Part shown: piece after piece, positions 54,280-62,865 of the stretch | Numbering within the stretch: position 1 is the stretch's first letter | How the letters are laid out: each line of letters opens with the position of its first letter | Source of the DNA: Jiangella endophytica | GTDB taxonomy: Bacteria > Actinomycetota > Actinomycetes > Jiangellales > Jiangellaceae | Assembly (NCBI RefSeq): GCF_003427025.1 | Contig: NZ_QVAI01000009.1 | Coordinates: forward strand, 62,001-126,000 | DNA: 64,000 nucleotides | Direction of reading: 5' to 3' | Made by a program: the position numbers and the translations under genes | Notes under the pieces: generated by a model | Database searches by the model: none | What the model was told of the DNA's origin: nothing | The model's input: the letters and a program-made list of their open reading frames with translations, nothing else

Positions 54280-54500
54280 GCCTGCGAAGCCTGAGGTGTG
54301 CGGACTCGCCCCGTCCCCCTGGTAGCTGCCACGCTCTTGGGCCGCGTAGCCGTGGGTCAAGCGGTCGTCGTCGGTGCGAAGCGCCCAACAGGTCCGCTCG
54401 AGGCGCGGTTGCGCGGCTGGAGAATGGGCCGCAGGTGGACGGCGAACGGCACGAACCCGACGCACGGCAGATCGGGCCTACCAGCAGGCTGAGCCACCGT
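54280..54500. repeat. Copy 1 of a ~220-bp dispersed repeat
   Basis: Starts GCCTGCGAAGCCTGAGGTGT and includes ACTCGCCCCGTCCCCCTG, TAGCTGCCA, AGGCGCGG and CGAACCCGACGCACGGCA. The same blocks occur in the same order at 55182-55440. Confidence 0.75.
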
Positions 54501-54551
54501 GTGGGCTGAGCCGACGAGTGGGCTGAGCCGACGAGTGGGCTGAGCCGACGA
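54501..54551. repeat. 17-bp tandem repeat, three copies
   Basis: GTGGGCTGAGCCGACGA occurs at 54501, 54518 and 54535 without change, directly after copy 1 of the dispersed repeat. Confidence 0.88.
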
Positions 54552-54813
54552 GGTCGCCCGTCCCGCGAACGGTGGCCCTTGCCGCCGATGACTTTCCTGG
54601 GGCCCTGGTCGTGGGCCGGGGCTGTCGTCGCACGTGTGACGTCCACTGGGTGAGACTTCTCGTCGATTCGGGGGCCATGCCTAGGACTGTGTTCGCTCTG
54701 CGAGGCATGCATGCCTGGTGGAGCGGGAAAACGCCTAGTGGCGTACGTGATCGTTGATGATCATCGCTGTCCACAGGCTCGCGGCGTCGGTGATCCCGAG
54801 GCGACGGTCGCCT

Positions 54814-55165
54814 AGGGCTGGTTCACGTCGCCGGTCGGACCACGGCGACGTCGGTCGGCGTTGCGCAGCCGGCGATGGCCGAAACTGCGCCCCGGTCGCC
54901 GAGGGCTGGTTCACGTCGCCGGTCGGACCACGGCGACGTCGGTCGGCGTTGCGCAGCCGGCGATGGCCGAAACTGCGCCCCGGTCGCCGAGGGCCGGTTC
55001 ACGTCGCCGGTCGGACCACGGCGACGTCGGCCGGCGTTGCGCAGCCGGCGATGGCCGAAACTGCGCCCCGGTCGCCGAGGGCCGGTTCACGTCGCCGGTC
55101 GGACCACGGCGACGTCGGCCGGCGTTGCGCAGCCGGCGATGGCCGAAACTGCGCCCCGGTCGCCG
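54814..55165. repeat. 88-bp tandem repeat, four copies, each with an internal hairpin
   Basis: Copies start at 54814, 54902, 54990 and 55078. Each contains AGGGC(T/C)GGTTCACGTCGC, TTGCGCAGCCGGCGATGGCC and GAAACTGCGCCCCGGTCGCC. Within each, CGTCGCCG and CGGCGACG (9-base spacer) can pair. Copies differ by a few T/C changes only. The period is not a multiple of 3. Confidence 0.92.
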
Positions 55166-55181
55166 ACGTGAGGGTGGCGTC

Positions 55182-55440
55182 GCCTGCGGAGTTCGAGGTG
55201 TGTCCAGACTCGCCCCGTCCCCCTGATAGCTGCCAGTTCTTAGACCGTGCGGCCATGCGGCCATGCGGCCATGCGGCCATGCGACCGTGGGTCGAGCGGT
55301 CCTCGCCTGCGCGGAGCGCCCCCAACAAAGTCCGCTTGAGGCGCGGGTGCGCGGCGAAGAGAAAGGCCAGTAGGGGGACGGCGAAGGGCGCGAACCCGAC
55401 GCACGGCATCCCGGCCAGCAAAGCCGACCGCACCACTGCC
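55182..55440. repeat. Copy 2 of the dispersed repeat, expanded by a 9-bp satellite
   Basis: Matches 54280-54500 in order (ACTCGCCCCGTCCCCCTG, TAGCTGCCA, CGTGGGTC, CCGCTTGAGGCGCGGGT, CGAACCCGACGCACGGCA). Between TAGACCG and CGTGGGTC it carries four to five copies of ATGCGGCC(C/G)-type 9-base units (about 55248-55288) that copy 1 lacks. Confidence 0.72.
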
Positions 55441-55451
55441 CTGACGGCCGC

Positions 55452-55994
55452 CTAGTCCGAGTCCTCGTCCGAGCTGAGCGGCGCGGTCTGGGCCCACTCG
55501 GCCCAGTCGGCGAGTGCCTGGTGCAGCCGGATACCCGCTTCGGCGGCGATCCTGATGGCCTGCGTCGGCGGGCTGTCGCCGTAGTCGCCGCGGTCTTTGG
55601 CGGCGGCGATCTGACGGTAGAAGTCGGCGGTCTGGCGGTAGTAGGTCTCCTCCGCCGCCAGGTGCCGCCGGAGGTCGTCGGGGGGCATGAGCCAGAAGAA
55701 GACCGAGCGCAGCAGTGCCTGCAGTCGCATCGTGTGGTCGACCTCGGTGGAGGTGAGCCAGCGGCGGACCTCGGCGAGACCGTCGGGGGTGATGCGGTAG
55801 GCCTTGCGGCCGCGGGCGCCGACGGAGTCGACCTCGATGAGGCCGTCGTCGGCGAGTTTGCCCAGCTCGGCGTAGATCTTCGGGTGCTGAGCCGGCCACA
55901 CCATGCCGAGCACCTCCTGGAACCGGCCGGCGAGGTCGTAGCCGCTGGCCGGGCCCTCCGCGAGCAGGCCGAGCAGGCCGTGTCTCAGCGACAT
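55452..55994 (-). CDS. PadR-family transcriptional regulator
   Basis: 180 residues from ATG 55994. The winged HTH is LRHGLLGLLAEGPASGYDLA, PKIYAELGKLADDGLIEVD and RKAYRITPDGLAEVRRWL, followed by the C-terminal helical dimer domain typical of subfamily 2 (Vir_act_alpha_C). It is divergent from two SDR genes and probably represses them. Confidence 0.92.
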   Translation of the reverse strand: MSLRHGLLGLLAEGPASGYDLAGRFQEVLGMVWPAQHPKIYAELGKLADDGLIEVDSVGARGRKAYRITPDGLAEVRRWLTSTEVDHTMRLQALLRSVFFWLMPPDDLRRHLAAEETYYRQTADFYRQIAAAKDRGDYGDSPPTQAIRIAAEAGIRLHQALADWAEWAQTAPLSSDEDSD

Positions 55995-56063
55995 CGCCAC
56001 CCTCTCTCCGGAACCGGTCGCCTCATCTTGACATGTCCCTCCGGCCACATGAATACTCGAACC

Positions 56064-56077
56064 TGTCCCTAAGGACA
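56064..56077. promoter_or_regulatory. PadR operator candidate
   Basis: TGTCCCTAAGGACA is a near-perfect palindrome midway between the divergent PadR and SDR genes. The half-site GACATGTCC also occurs at 56030-56038 and 56074-56082, with a related TGACAT at 56086. Such ATGT/ACAT inverted sites are typical of PadR binding. Confidence 0.6.
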
Positions 56078-56108
56078 TGTCCATGATGACATATTGAAGG
56101 AGTGAGCC

Positions 56109-56963
56109 ATGGCTGACACCAAGGGCGCCGTCCTGGTGACGGGCGCCAACGGCGGCATCGGGGCGGTCGCCGTCCGGGCGCTGGCCGACCGGGGCATGAC
56201 GGTGTTCGCGACGGTCCGCGGCGACGCGAGCGCCATCGCCGGCGTCAAGGGCGTGCGCGTCGTCGAGATGGACGTCACCGACCCGGCGGGCGTCGCGCTG
56301 GCGGCGAAGAAGGTCGCCCACGACACCGGCGGCGCCGGCCTGCGCGCCGTCGTCAACAACGCCGGCGTCATCGTCCAGGGACCGCTGGAACTGGTCCCGC
56401 CCGACGAGCTGCGCCGCCAGTTCGAGGTGAACACGTTCGGCCCGGCCTACGTCACCCAGGCCTTCCTGCCGCTGCTGCGCGCCGGCCGCGGGCGCGTCAT
56501 CAACGTCAGCGCCCCGACGGCGTGGGTGCCGGTGCCGTTCCTCGGCCCGATCGGCGCCAGCAAGGCCGCGCTGGAGTCGCTGTCCGACGCGCTGCGCGGG
56601 GAGCTCGCGGTGTGGCGCATCCCGGTGGTCCTGATCGAACCCGGGACGACGAAGACGCTGATCTTCGCCAAGGCCGAGGCCGCCGCCCGCGCCGCGCTGA
56701 ACGACGCCGACCCGGGCCGCGTCGCGCTCTACGGGCCGCACCTCGCGGCGGTCGAGAAGGCGTCGGCGAACCAGCGGAGCAGCCCGCCTGAGAAGGCCGC
56801 CGCGGCCATCGTCAAGGCGGTCGAGGCGCGCCGCCCGAGGCGCTGGTACCCGGCGTCGGGCGACGTGCGGATGCTGCGGCTGGTCTCGCACCTGCCCGCG
56901 CGGCTGCGCGAGGCGCTGATCGCGCGCACTTTCGGGCTGTCGACCATCGAGGCGCCGGCGTGA
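56109..56963 (+). CDS. Short-chain dehydrogenase/reductase lacking the catalytic Tyr
   Basis: 284 residues from ATG 56109 with GAAGGAG upstream. NAD(P) site VLVTGANGGIGAVAV (residues 10-24), VVNNAGVIVQG and the Ser in VINVSAPTAWV are present. At the usual YxxxK position the sequence is FLGPIGASKAALESL, so Ile replaces Tyr while Lys is kept. It may be catalytically weak or use a different residue. The next SDR gene overlaps by 4 bases (GTGA), and both are divergent from PadR. Confidence 0.87.
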   Translation: MADTKGAVLVTGANGGIGAVAVRALADRGMTVFATVRGDASAIAGVKGVRVVEMDVTDPAGVALAAKKVAHDTGGAGLRAVVNNAGVIVQGPLELVPPDELRRQFEVNTFGPAYVTQAFLPLLRAGRGRVINVSAPTAWVPVPFLGPIGASKAALESLSDALRGELAVWRIPVVLIEPGTTKTLIFAKAEAAARAALNDADPGRVALYGPHLAAVEKASANQRSSPPEKAAAAIVKAVEARRPRRWYPASGDVRMLRLVSHLPARLREALIARTFGLSTIEAPA

Positions 56964-57811
56964 CACGCACCATCGTCGTCGCCGGGGCGACCTCCGGGCT
57001 GGTCCGGCGATCGGCGGAGGACCTCGCGGCCGCCGGGCACCGGATGATCCTCATCGGCCGCAGCCCGGACCGCGCCGCCGACCTGAGCCGACGGCTGCCC
57101 GACGCGGTGGTCGTCGCGGCGGACCTGTCGACGGCGGACGGGGTCGCCCGGGCGGTCGCGGCGGTCCGGGCCGCCACCGATCGCGTCGACACGCTGGTCA
57201 ACGGCGCCGGCGTCATGCTGCCGGACCGCCGGGTCACCGCCGAGGGCCTGGAGCTGAACTTCGCCGTGCACCACCTGGCGCCGTTCTCGCTGACCGGTGC
57301 GCTGCTCCCGCTCCTGCACGACGGCGACGGCCGCGTGGTGAACGTCAACTCCGAGGGCCACCGGGCGCCGTTGCGCGGCCGCGGGCCCGTCGCCATCGAC
57401 TTCGCCGACTTGCAGAGCGAACGCCGCTACGACCCGTTCCTCGCCTACAGCCGTACCAAGTTGGCGAACCTGCTGTTCACGTACGAGCTGCACCGGCGGC
57501 ACCCGGAGCTGAGCGTCGTGGCGCTGCACCCGGGCATGGTCCGCACCGACATCGGCCGGCACTTTCCCCGCGTCCTGGTGCTGATGGCGAGCCTGATGTC
57601 GCTGTCGGCGCGGCAGGGCGCGGACCCGGTGACCCGGCTGGCCGGCGCGGACGTCGTCGAGAACGGCTCCTACTACGACCGGTACCGGACGGTGGCGTCG
57701 TCGGCGGCCTCGTACGACCGCGACGACGCCACCCGGCTCTGGCGGCTCACCGAGGAACTGCGCGGCCCGTTCAGTGGTACGTGTGCTCCTCCGCCGGGAA
57801 CGCACCGCTGA
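56960..57811 (+). CDS. Short-chain dehydrogenase/reductase (retinol-dehydrogenase-like)
   Basis: 283 residues from GTG 56960. Nucleotide site IVVAGATSGLVRRSAEDL (a variant without GIG), LVNGAGVMLPDRR, VVNVNSEGHRAPL with Ser, and the intact AYSRTKLANLLFTYEL with Tyr and Lys. A long Q-SERRYDPFLAYS loop before the Tyr marks the RDH/WW-oxidoreductase type. The last 41 bases overlap the 3' end of the convergent panB gene. It may complement the upstream SDR, which lacks Tyr. Confidence 0.87.
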   Translation: MTRTIVVAGATSGLVRRSAEDLAAAGHRMILIGRSPDRAADLSRRLPDAVVVAADLSTADGVARAVAAVRAATDRVDTLVNGAGVMLPDRRVTAEGLELNFAVHHLAPFSLTGALLPLLHDGDGRVVNVNSEGHRAPLRGRGPVAIDFADLQSERRYDPFLAYSRTKLANLLFTYELHRRHPELSVVALHPGMVRTDIGRHFPRVLVLMASLMSLSARQGADPVTRLAGADVVENGSYYDRYRTVASSAASYDRDDATRLWRLTEELRGPFSGTCAPPPGTHR

Positions 57812-58607
57812 CGACGTCGTCGGCGAACGCCTTGGTGGCGTCGGCGAGCGCGCCGCGGAGGTCGGCGTACTGCTTGACGAACCGGGGCAACCGGCCCTCG
57901 CGCAGCCCGGCCATGTCCTGCCAGACGAGAACCTGGGCGTCGACGTCGGGTCCGGCGCCGATGCCGATGGTCGGGATCGACAGCCGCTTCGTCACCTCGG
58001 CGGCGACCTCGGCCGTCACCATCTCGAGCACGACGGAGAACGCGCCGGCCTCCTCGAGTGCCAGCGCCGACTCGATCAGCCGGTCGGCCTCGGGCCCGCG
58101 GCCCTGCACGCGGTAGCCGCCCAGCGCGTTGACGCTCTGCGGCGTGAACCCGATGTGCGCCATGACCGGGACGCCGGCCTCGACGATGCGGCGCACCGAC
58201 TCGACCACCGGCAGACCGCCCTCCAGCTTCACCGCCTGGGCGCCGGTCTCTTTCATGAGGCGGATCGACGTGGTCAGCGCCTGCTCCGAGCTCACCTGGT
58301 ACGAGCCGAACGGCAGGTCGCAGACGACGAGCGCCCGGCTGGTGGACCGCACGACGGCGCGGGCCAGCGGGATCAGCTCGTCGACCGTGACGGGGACGGT
58401 GTCGGCGTGGGCGTAGACGTTGTTGCCGGCGGAATCGCCGACCAGCAGCACGGGGATGCCGGCGGCGTCGAAGATCTCGGCGGTGTACATGTCGTACGAC
58501 GTGAGCATGGGCCAGCGTTCGCCGCGCTCCTTGGCGGTGCGCAGGTCGCGGATGGTGACCCGCCGGGAGAGCTGGCCGCCGTACAACGGGACGGTCTCGT
58601 GCGTCAT
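57771..58607 (-). CDS. panB: 3-methyl-2-oxobutanoate hydroxymethyltransferase
   Basis: 278 residues from ATG 58607 with AAGGAGTCC upstream. Family motifs: TIRDLRTAKERGERWPMLTS, VLLVGDSAGNNVYAHADT, VVCDLPFGSYQVS, KLEGGLPVVESVRRIVEAGV, AHIGFTPQSVNALGGYRVQG and TIGIGAGPDVDAQVLVWQDM. It catalyses the first step of pantothenate synthesis, transferring a hydroxymethyl group from methylene-tetrahydrofolate to ketoisovalerate. It is followed by no other pan gene here. Its end overlaps the convergent SDR gene by 41 bases. Confidence 0.95.
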   Translation of the reverse strand: MTHETVPLYGGQLSRRVTIRDLRTAKERGERWPMLTSYDMYTAEIFDAAGIPVLLVGDSAGNNVYAHADTVPVTVDELIPLARAVVRSTSRALVVCDLPFGSYQVSSEQALTTSIRLMKETGAQAVKLEGGLPVVESVRRIVEAGVPVMAHIGFTPQSVNALGGYRVQGRGPEADRLIESALALEEAGAFSVVLEMVTAEVAAEVTKRLSIPTIGIGAGPDVDAQVLVWQDMAGLREGRLPRFVKQYADLRGALADATKAFADDVVSGAFPAEEHTYH

Positions 58608-58684
58608 CGCAGGACTCCTTGGGTGCGTCTCGAGGCCCGTGTCCGGGTCCCCTAACACCTCCGATTGTCCCACGAACGGGGCCG

Positions 58685-60742
58685 TCAGTGCGGAGGCGGC
58701 GGCGGAGGCAGCTCCCGCTCGGCCGGTTCGGGGTCGGCGGTGGGCTGTGGCTCGACAGGCGTGGGTGGCGATCCGGCGGCGGACGGACCCGGCTGGGCCT
58801 CGGCCGGAGCGGCCGGCTGGGCCTCGGCCGGAGCGGTCGGGCCGGCCTCGGCCGGAGCGGCCGGCTGGGTCTCCGCCGGTCCCTCCACCGGCGCCGTCGC
58901 CGGCGTCTCCGCCGGTCCCTCCACCGGTGACTCCGCCGGAGCGGCCGCGGCGGCCGGAGCGGGCGTCGTCCGCGGTGTCTCGCGCCAGGCGCTGGTGATC
59001 GGCACCCGGCGGTCGCGGCCGAAGTTGCGCATCGTGATCTTCGGGCCGGGCGGGTACTGCCGCCGCTTGTACTCGGCGGTGTCGACCATGCGCAGCACCT
59101 TGGCGACGAGGTCGGCGTCGAACCCGGCGGCCTGCAGCTCGCCCGCGTCGAGGTCCAGCTCGAGGTGCCGATACAGGATGTCGTCGAGCAGCGGGTAGTC
59201 GGGCAGTGAGTCGGAGTCGAGCTGGCCGGGGCGCAGTTCGGCGCTCGGCGGCTTGTCGATGGAGCCCTGCGGGATCGGCGGCGTCTCGTTGCGCTCGGCC
59301 GCGGCGGCGTTGCGCCAGCGGGCCAGTTCCCAGGTCAGCGTCTTCGGCACGTCCTTGATCGGCGCGTAGCCGCCGACCGCGTCGCCGTAGATGGTGGAGT
59401 AGCCGACCGCCAGCTCGGTCTTGTTGCCGGTGGCGAGGACCAGGTGGCCCTCCTGGTTCGACAGCCCCATGAGCGTCATGCCGCGCACCCGGGCCTGCAG
59501 GTTCTCCTCGGCCAGCCCGGTCAGCTCCAGGTTGTCGAGGAACGCGCGGACCATGGGCTCGATCGGGATCGTCCGGAACCGCAGCCCGGTCCGCTCAGCC
59601 ATGTCCTGCGCGTCGGACTTCGAGTGCTCGGACGAGTACTTGCTGGGCATCGAGACGCCGTGGACGTTCTCGGCGCCCAAGGCGTCGACGGCGACGGCGG
59701 CGACCAGCGCGGAGTCGATGCCGCCCGACAACGCGATCACCACCGACGAGAAGCCGTTCTTGCGCACGTAGTCGCGCAGACCGGTGACGATGGCCGCGTA
59801 CACCTCGGCGAGGTCGGACAGCCGCGGCGCCAGCGCGCCCGGGTCGGGCGTGTAGGCCGGCAGCGGCGCGGTGGTCAGCGTGGTGCGGTGGACGGCGAAC
59901 CCGGCGACCCGCTCCTGCGTCATGCCCCACGGGCCGGGCGCGGCCGCGACCGCGTCGGGCAGCTGCAGGTCGACGACCATGCAGCCCTCCTCGAACTGCG
60001 GCGCGCGGGCGAGCAGCTCGCCGTCGGGGCGGACGACGAGGGAGTCGCCGTCGAAGACCAGTTCGTCCTGGCCGCCGACCATGTTCACGTACGCGAGCGT
60101 CGCCTGCGCGGCGGCGGCCCGGCGCCGGGCGAGGTCGAGGCGGGTGTCGTCCTTGTTGCGCTCGTACGGCGACCCGTTGACGACGAGCAGCAGCCCGGCC
60201 CGCGCCTCACGCGCGACCGAGACCGGCCCGCCGTCCTGCCAGATGTCCTCGCAGACCGCCAGCGCGACGTCGATGCCGTGCAGCCGGAACACGCCGAGGT
60301 GGTTGCCGGGCACGAAGTAGCGGGCCTCGTCGAACACGCCGTAGTTGGGCAGGTGGTACTTGGCCTGCCGGGCGACCACGCGCCCGCCGTACAGGACGGC
60401 GACGGCGTTCTGCGGCGACCCCTTCGGCCGGCCCAGCTGGTGCTGGCGCGCCGTGGCGTCGTCCCTGCCCAAGTAGCCGACGACGACGGCGGTGGCGCCG
60501 AGCCCCTCGGCGTCGAGCCGGACCGCCAGCTTCTCCAGCGCCGCGCGCGACTCGTCGACGAAGGACGCCCGCAGCGCGAGGTCCTCGACCGGATAGCCGG
60601 TGAGCATCATCTCGGGGAAGGCGACGAGGTGGGCGTGCTGCGCGGCGGCGTGCTTGGTCATGCGGACGACGAGGTCCGCGTTGGCCTCCAGCGCACCGAC
60701 GGTCGGGTTCACCTGAGCGAGCGCGATTCTGATCTGCGGCAC
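58685..60742 (-). CDS. nadE: Glutamine-dependent NAD+ synthetase with a Pro/Ala/Glu tail
   Basis: 685 residues from ATG 60742. The N-terminal nitrilase domain has VAFPEMMLTGYP (Glu), KYHLPNYGVFDEARYF (Lys) and ALAVCEDIWQDG (Cys). The synthetase domain has VIALSGGIDSALVAAVAVDA near residue 335, SKYSSEHSKSDAQDMA and LATGNKTELAVGYSTIYGD. The enzyme proper ends near 587 (GRDRRVPITSAWRE). A tail of about 98 residues of repeated P-A-E words (GPAET, PAEAQPAA) ends in six Pro; such a tail is not part of the usual enzyme. It forms NAD+ from deamido-NAD, glutamine and ATP. Confidence 0.93.
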   Translation of the reverse strand: MPQIRIALAQVNPTVGALEANADLVVRMTKHAAAQHAHLVAFPEMMLTGYPVEDLALRASFVDESRAALEKLAVRLDAEGLGATAVVVGYLGRDDATARQHQLGRPKGSPQNAVAVLYGGRVVARQAKYHLPNYGVFDEARYFVPGNHLGVFRLHGIDVALAVCEDIWQDGGPVSVAREARAGLLLVVNGSPYERNKDDTRLDLARRRAAAAQATLAYVNMVGGQDELVFDGDSLVVRPDGELLARAPQFEEGCMVVDLQLPDAVAAAPGPWGMTQERVAGFAVHRTTLTTAPLPAYTPDPGALAPRLSDLAEVYAAIVTGLRDYVRKNGFSSVVIALSGGIDSALVAAVAVDALGAENVHGVSMPSKYSSEHSKSDAQDMAERTGLRFRTIPIEPMVRAFLDNLELTGLAEENLQARVRGMTLMGLSNQEGHLVLATGNKTELAVGYSTIYGDAVGGYAPIKDVPKTLTWELARWRNAAAAERNETPPIPQGSIDKPPSAELRPGQLDSDSLPDYPLLDDILYRHLELDLDAGELQAAGFDADLVAKVLRMVDTAEYKRRQYPPGPKITMRNFGRDRRVPITSAWRETPRTTPAPAAAAAPAESPVEGPAETPATAPVEGPAETQPAAPAEAGPTAPAEAQPAAPAEAQPGPSAAGSPPTPVEPQPTADPEPAERELPPPPPPH

Positions 60743-60813
60743 GATCCGAGCTTAGTCACGCGACGACACCGTCCAGCTACCCGGCGGACACGACAGTGGG
60801 GCACACTGGCCGC

Positions 60814-62151
60814 GTGGAGAAGCAGCAGCAGTTCGTCCTCAGGTCGCTGGAAGAGCGCGACATCCGGTTCGTCCGGCTCTGGTTCACCGACGTGCTCGGG
60901 TTCCTGAAGTCGGTCGCGGTCGCCCCTGCCGAACTGGAGAACGCGTTCTCCGAGGGCATCGGGTTCGACGGCTCGGCCATCGAGGGGTTCGCCCGTGTCT
61001 ACGAGGCGGACATGCTGGCCAAGCCCGATCCGACGACGTTCCAGGTGCTGCCCTGGCGGGGCGGCTCCAACGGCACCGCGCGCATGTTCTGCGACATCCT
61101 GATGCCCGACGGCTCGCCGTCGTACGCCGACCCGCGCCACGTGCTCAAGCGCGCCCTCGGCAAGGCCGCTGAGCAGGGGTTCACGTTCTACACGCATCCC
61201 GAGGTCGAGTTCTTCGTCTTCAAGAACCAGCCCACCGGCGGCGAGGAGCCGATCCCCGTCGACGCCAGCGGCTTCTTCGACCACACCGCGCACGGCATCG
61301 CGCAGGACTTCCGCCGCGACACCATCACGATGCTCGAGGACATGGGCATCTCGGTGGAGTTCAGCCACCACGAGGGCGCGCCCGGCCAGCAGGAGATCGA
61401 CCTGCGCTACGCCGACGCGCTGGCCACGGCCGACAACCTCATGACGTTCCGCGCCGTCGTCCGCGAGGTCGCGCTGTCCCAGGACCTCTACGCGTCGTTC
61501 ATGCCCAAGCCGTTCACCGCCTGGCCGGGGTCGGGCATGCACACCCACGTGTCGTTGTTCGAGGGCGACCGCAACGTCTTCCACGAGGCGGGCGCCGAGT
61601 ACCAGCTGTCCAAGACGGCCCGCTCGTTCATCGCCGGGCTGCTCAAGCACGCGCCTGAGATCACCGCCGTCACCAACCAGTGGGTCAACTCCTACAAGCG
61701 GCTGCGCGGCGGCGGCGAGGCGCCGGCCTACGTCTGCTGGGGGCACAACAACCGGTCCGCGCTGGTCCGCGTCCCGATGTACAAGCCCGACAAGGGGCAG
61801 TCGGCGCGCGTCGAGTTCCGCTCGCTGGACTCCGCCTGCAACCCGTACCTCGCTTACGCGGTCATCCTCGCGGCCGGGCTCAAGGGCATCGAGGAGGGCT
61901 ACGAGCTGCCGCCGGGCGCCGAGGACGACGTGTGGGCGCTGACCGACCGCGAGCGCCGGGCCATGGGCATCGACCCGCTGCCGGCCTCGCTCGACGAGGC
62001 GATCGAGGCCATGGAGAACTCCGAGCTGGTCGCCGAGACGCTGGGCGAGCACGTCTTCGAGTTCTTCCTGCGCAACAAGCGCGCGGAGTGGAACGAGTAC
62101 AGCCTGCAGGTCACTGCGTTCGAGCGGGCCAAGATGCTGCCGGTGATGTGA
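60814..62151 (+). CDS. glnA2: GlnA2-type glutamine synthetase family enzyme
   Basis: 445 residues from GTG 60814; GTG 60796 is a weaker alternative. It begins VEKQQQFVLRSLEERDIRFV and has the GlnA2 block GIGFDGSAIEGFARVYEADM, HPEVEFFVFKN, SHHEGAPGQQEIDLRYADAL, PGSGMHTHVSLFEG and NNRSALVRVPMYKP. The adenylylation Tyr segment of GlnA1 is not seen. S. coelicolor GlnA2 is reported to glutamylate polyamines rather than make glutamine, so polyamine use is likely here. The next gene, a class I amidotransferase-like protein starting 4 bases later, may hydrolyse the product. Confidence 0.9.
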   Translation: MEKQQQFVLRSLEERDIRFVRLWFTDVLGFLKSVAVAPAELENAFSEGIGFDGSAIEGFARVYEADMLAKPDPTTFQVLPWRGGSNGTARMFCDILMPDGSPSYADPRHVLKRALGKAAEQGFTFYTHPEVEFFVFKNQPTGGEEPIPVDASGFFDHTAHGIAQDFRRDTITMLEDMGISVEFSHHEGAPGQQEIDLRYADALATADNLMTFRAVVREVALSQDLYASFMPKPFTAWPGSGMHTHVSLFEGDRNVFHEAGAEYQLSKTARSFIAGLLKHAPEITAVTNQWVNSYKRLRGGGEAPAYVCWGHNNRSALVRVPMYKPDKGQSARVEFRSLDSACNPYLAYAVILAAGLKGIEEGYELPPGAEDDVWALTDRERRAMGIDPLPASLDEAIEAMENSELVAETLGEHVFEFFLRNKRAEWNEYSLQVTAFERAKMLPVM

Positions 62152-62155
62152 CGCG

Positions 62156-62857
62156 TTGATCGACGTCGTCGAGCACGAGCCGGGCTGTCCGCTGGACCGC
62201 TTCGGCGGCTGGCTGGAGGACGCGGGCGCGGAGGTCCGGGTGCTGCGGCCCTACGCCGGCGACCCCCTCCCGGCGGTGCCCGGCGCGGGCCTGATCGTGC
62301 TGGGCGGGCAGATGAACGCCTATGACGACGGCGTCGCTCCCTGGCTGCCGGCGGTGCGGTCGCTGCTGCGCACGGCGGCCGAGGGCGCGACACCAGCCCT
62401 CGGGATCTGCCTCGGTGCGCAGCTGCTGGCCGTCGCGTGCGGCGGCCGGGTCGACGTCGGCGCCGCGCCGGGCCGCGAGTCCGGCGTCACGGACGTGCGC
62501 TGGCGCGCGGAGTCGGCCGGCGATCCGCTGGTCGGCGGGCTGGCCGACCCGTTCCCCGGCCCGAGCATGCACGCCGACGCCGTCGCGGAGCTGCCGCCGG
62601 GCGCCGTCTGGTTGGGATCGTCGGCGATGTACCCGCACCAGGCGTTCCGGGTCGGCACCGCGGCGTGGGGCGTGCAGTTCCACCCGGAGGTGTCCGAGCC
62701 GACGTTCGCCGGCTGGGCGGCCGAGCTGGACGACGTCGACGCGGCGCCGGTGGTGCGTGAGCTGGCCGACCGCGACGCGGACGTCGTCGCCGCCGGGAAA
62801 GAGCTGGCCACTCGGTTCGCCCGCATCGTCGAGGCGTCGGTGGCGGTGCGCCGGTAG
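62156..62857 (+). CDS. Class I glutamine amidotransferase-like protein
   Basis: 233 residues from TTG 62156, 4 bases after the glnA2 stop. Catalytic Cys in [16 protein letters not shown] (about residue 83), and His-Glu in [29 protein letters not shown] precedes. It resembles GMP-synthase-like amidotransferases and gamma-glutamyl hydrolases without a fused synthase. The usual neighbour glnA2 suggests action on gamma-glutamyl compounds; that is inference. Confidence 0.87.
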   Translation: MIDVVEHEPGCPLDRFGGWLEDAGAEVRVLRPYAGDPLPAVPGAGLIVLGGQMNAYDDGVAPWLPAVRSLLRTAAEGATPALGICLGAQLLAVACGGRVDVGAAPGRESGVTDVRWRAESAGDPLVGGLADPFPGPSMHADAVAELPPGAVWLGSSAMYPHQAFRVGTAAWGVQFHPEVSEPTFAGWAAELDDVDAAPVVRELADRDADVVAAGKELATRFARIVEASVAVRR

Positions 62858-62865
62858 GGAGACCG

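Larger units (their letters stand above)
53986..55451. repeat. Repeat island without convincing genes
   Basis: This 1.47-kb region has at least five kinds of repeat (listed separately) and several long but low-quality frames whose proteins are only repeats of Arg, Pro, Gly or HRRP-like words. I find no ribosome-site-supported gene. CGTTGATCCTGGGACAGC at 54001 and GTTGATGATCATCG at 54752 resemble the palindrome family at 17643 but without clear second arms. Confidence 0.6.

Noticed and set aside
54814-55165. 88-bp repeats considered as a CRISPR array
   Set aside because: There are no unique spacers; the whole 88-base unit repeats, and no cas genes are near.
54754-55455. 233-residue plus-strand frame through the repeat island
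   Set aside because: It is made of the 88-base repeats read in shifting frames, with no ribosome site or family resemblance.
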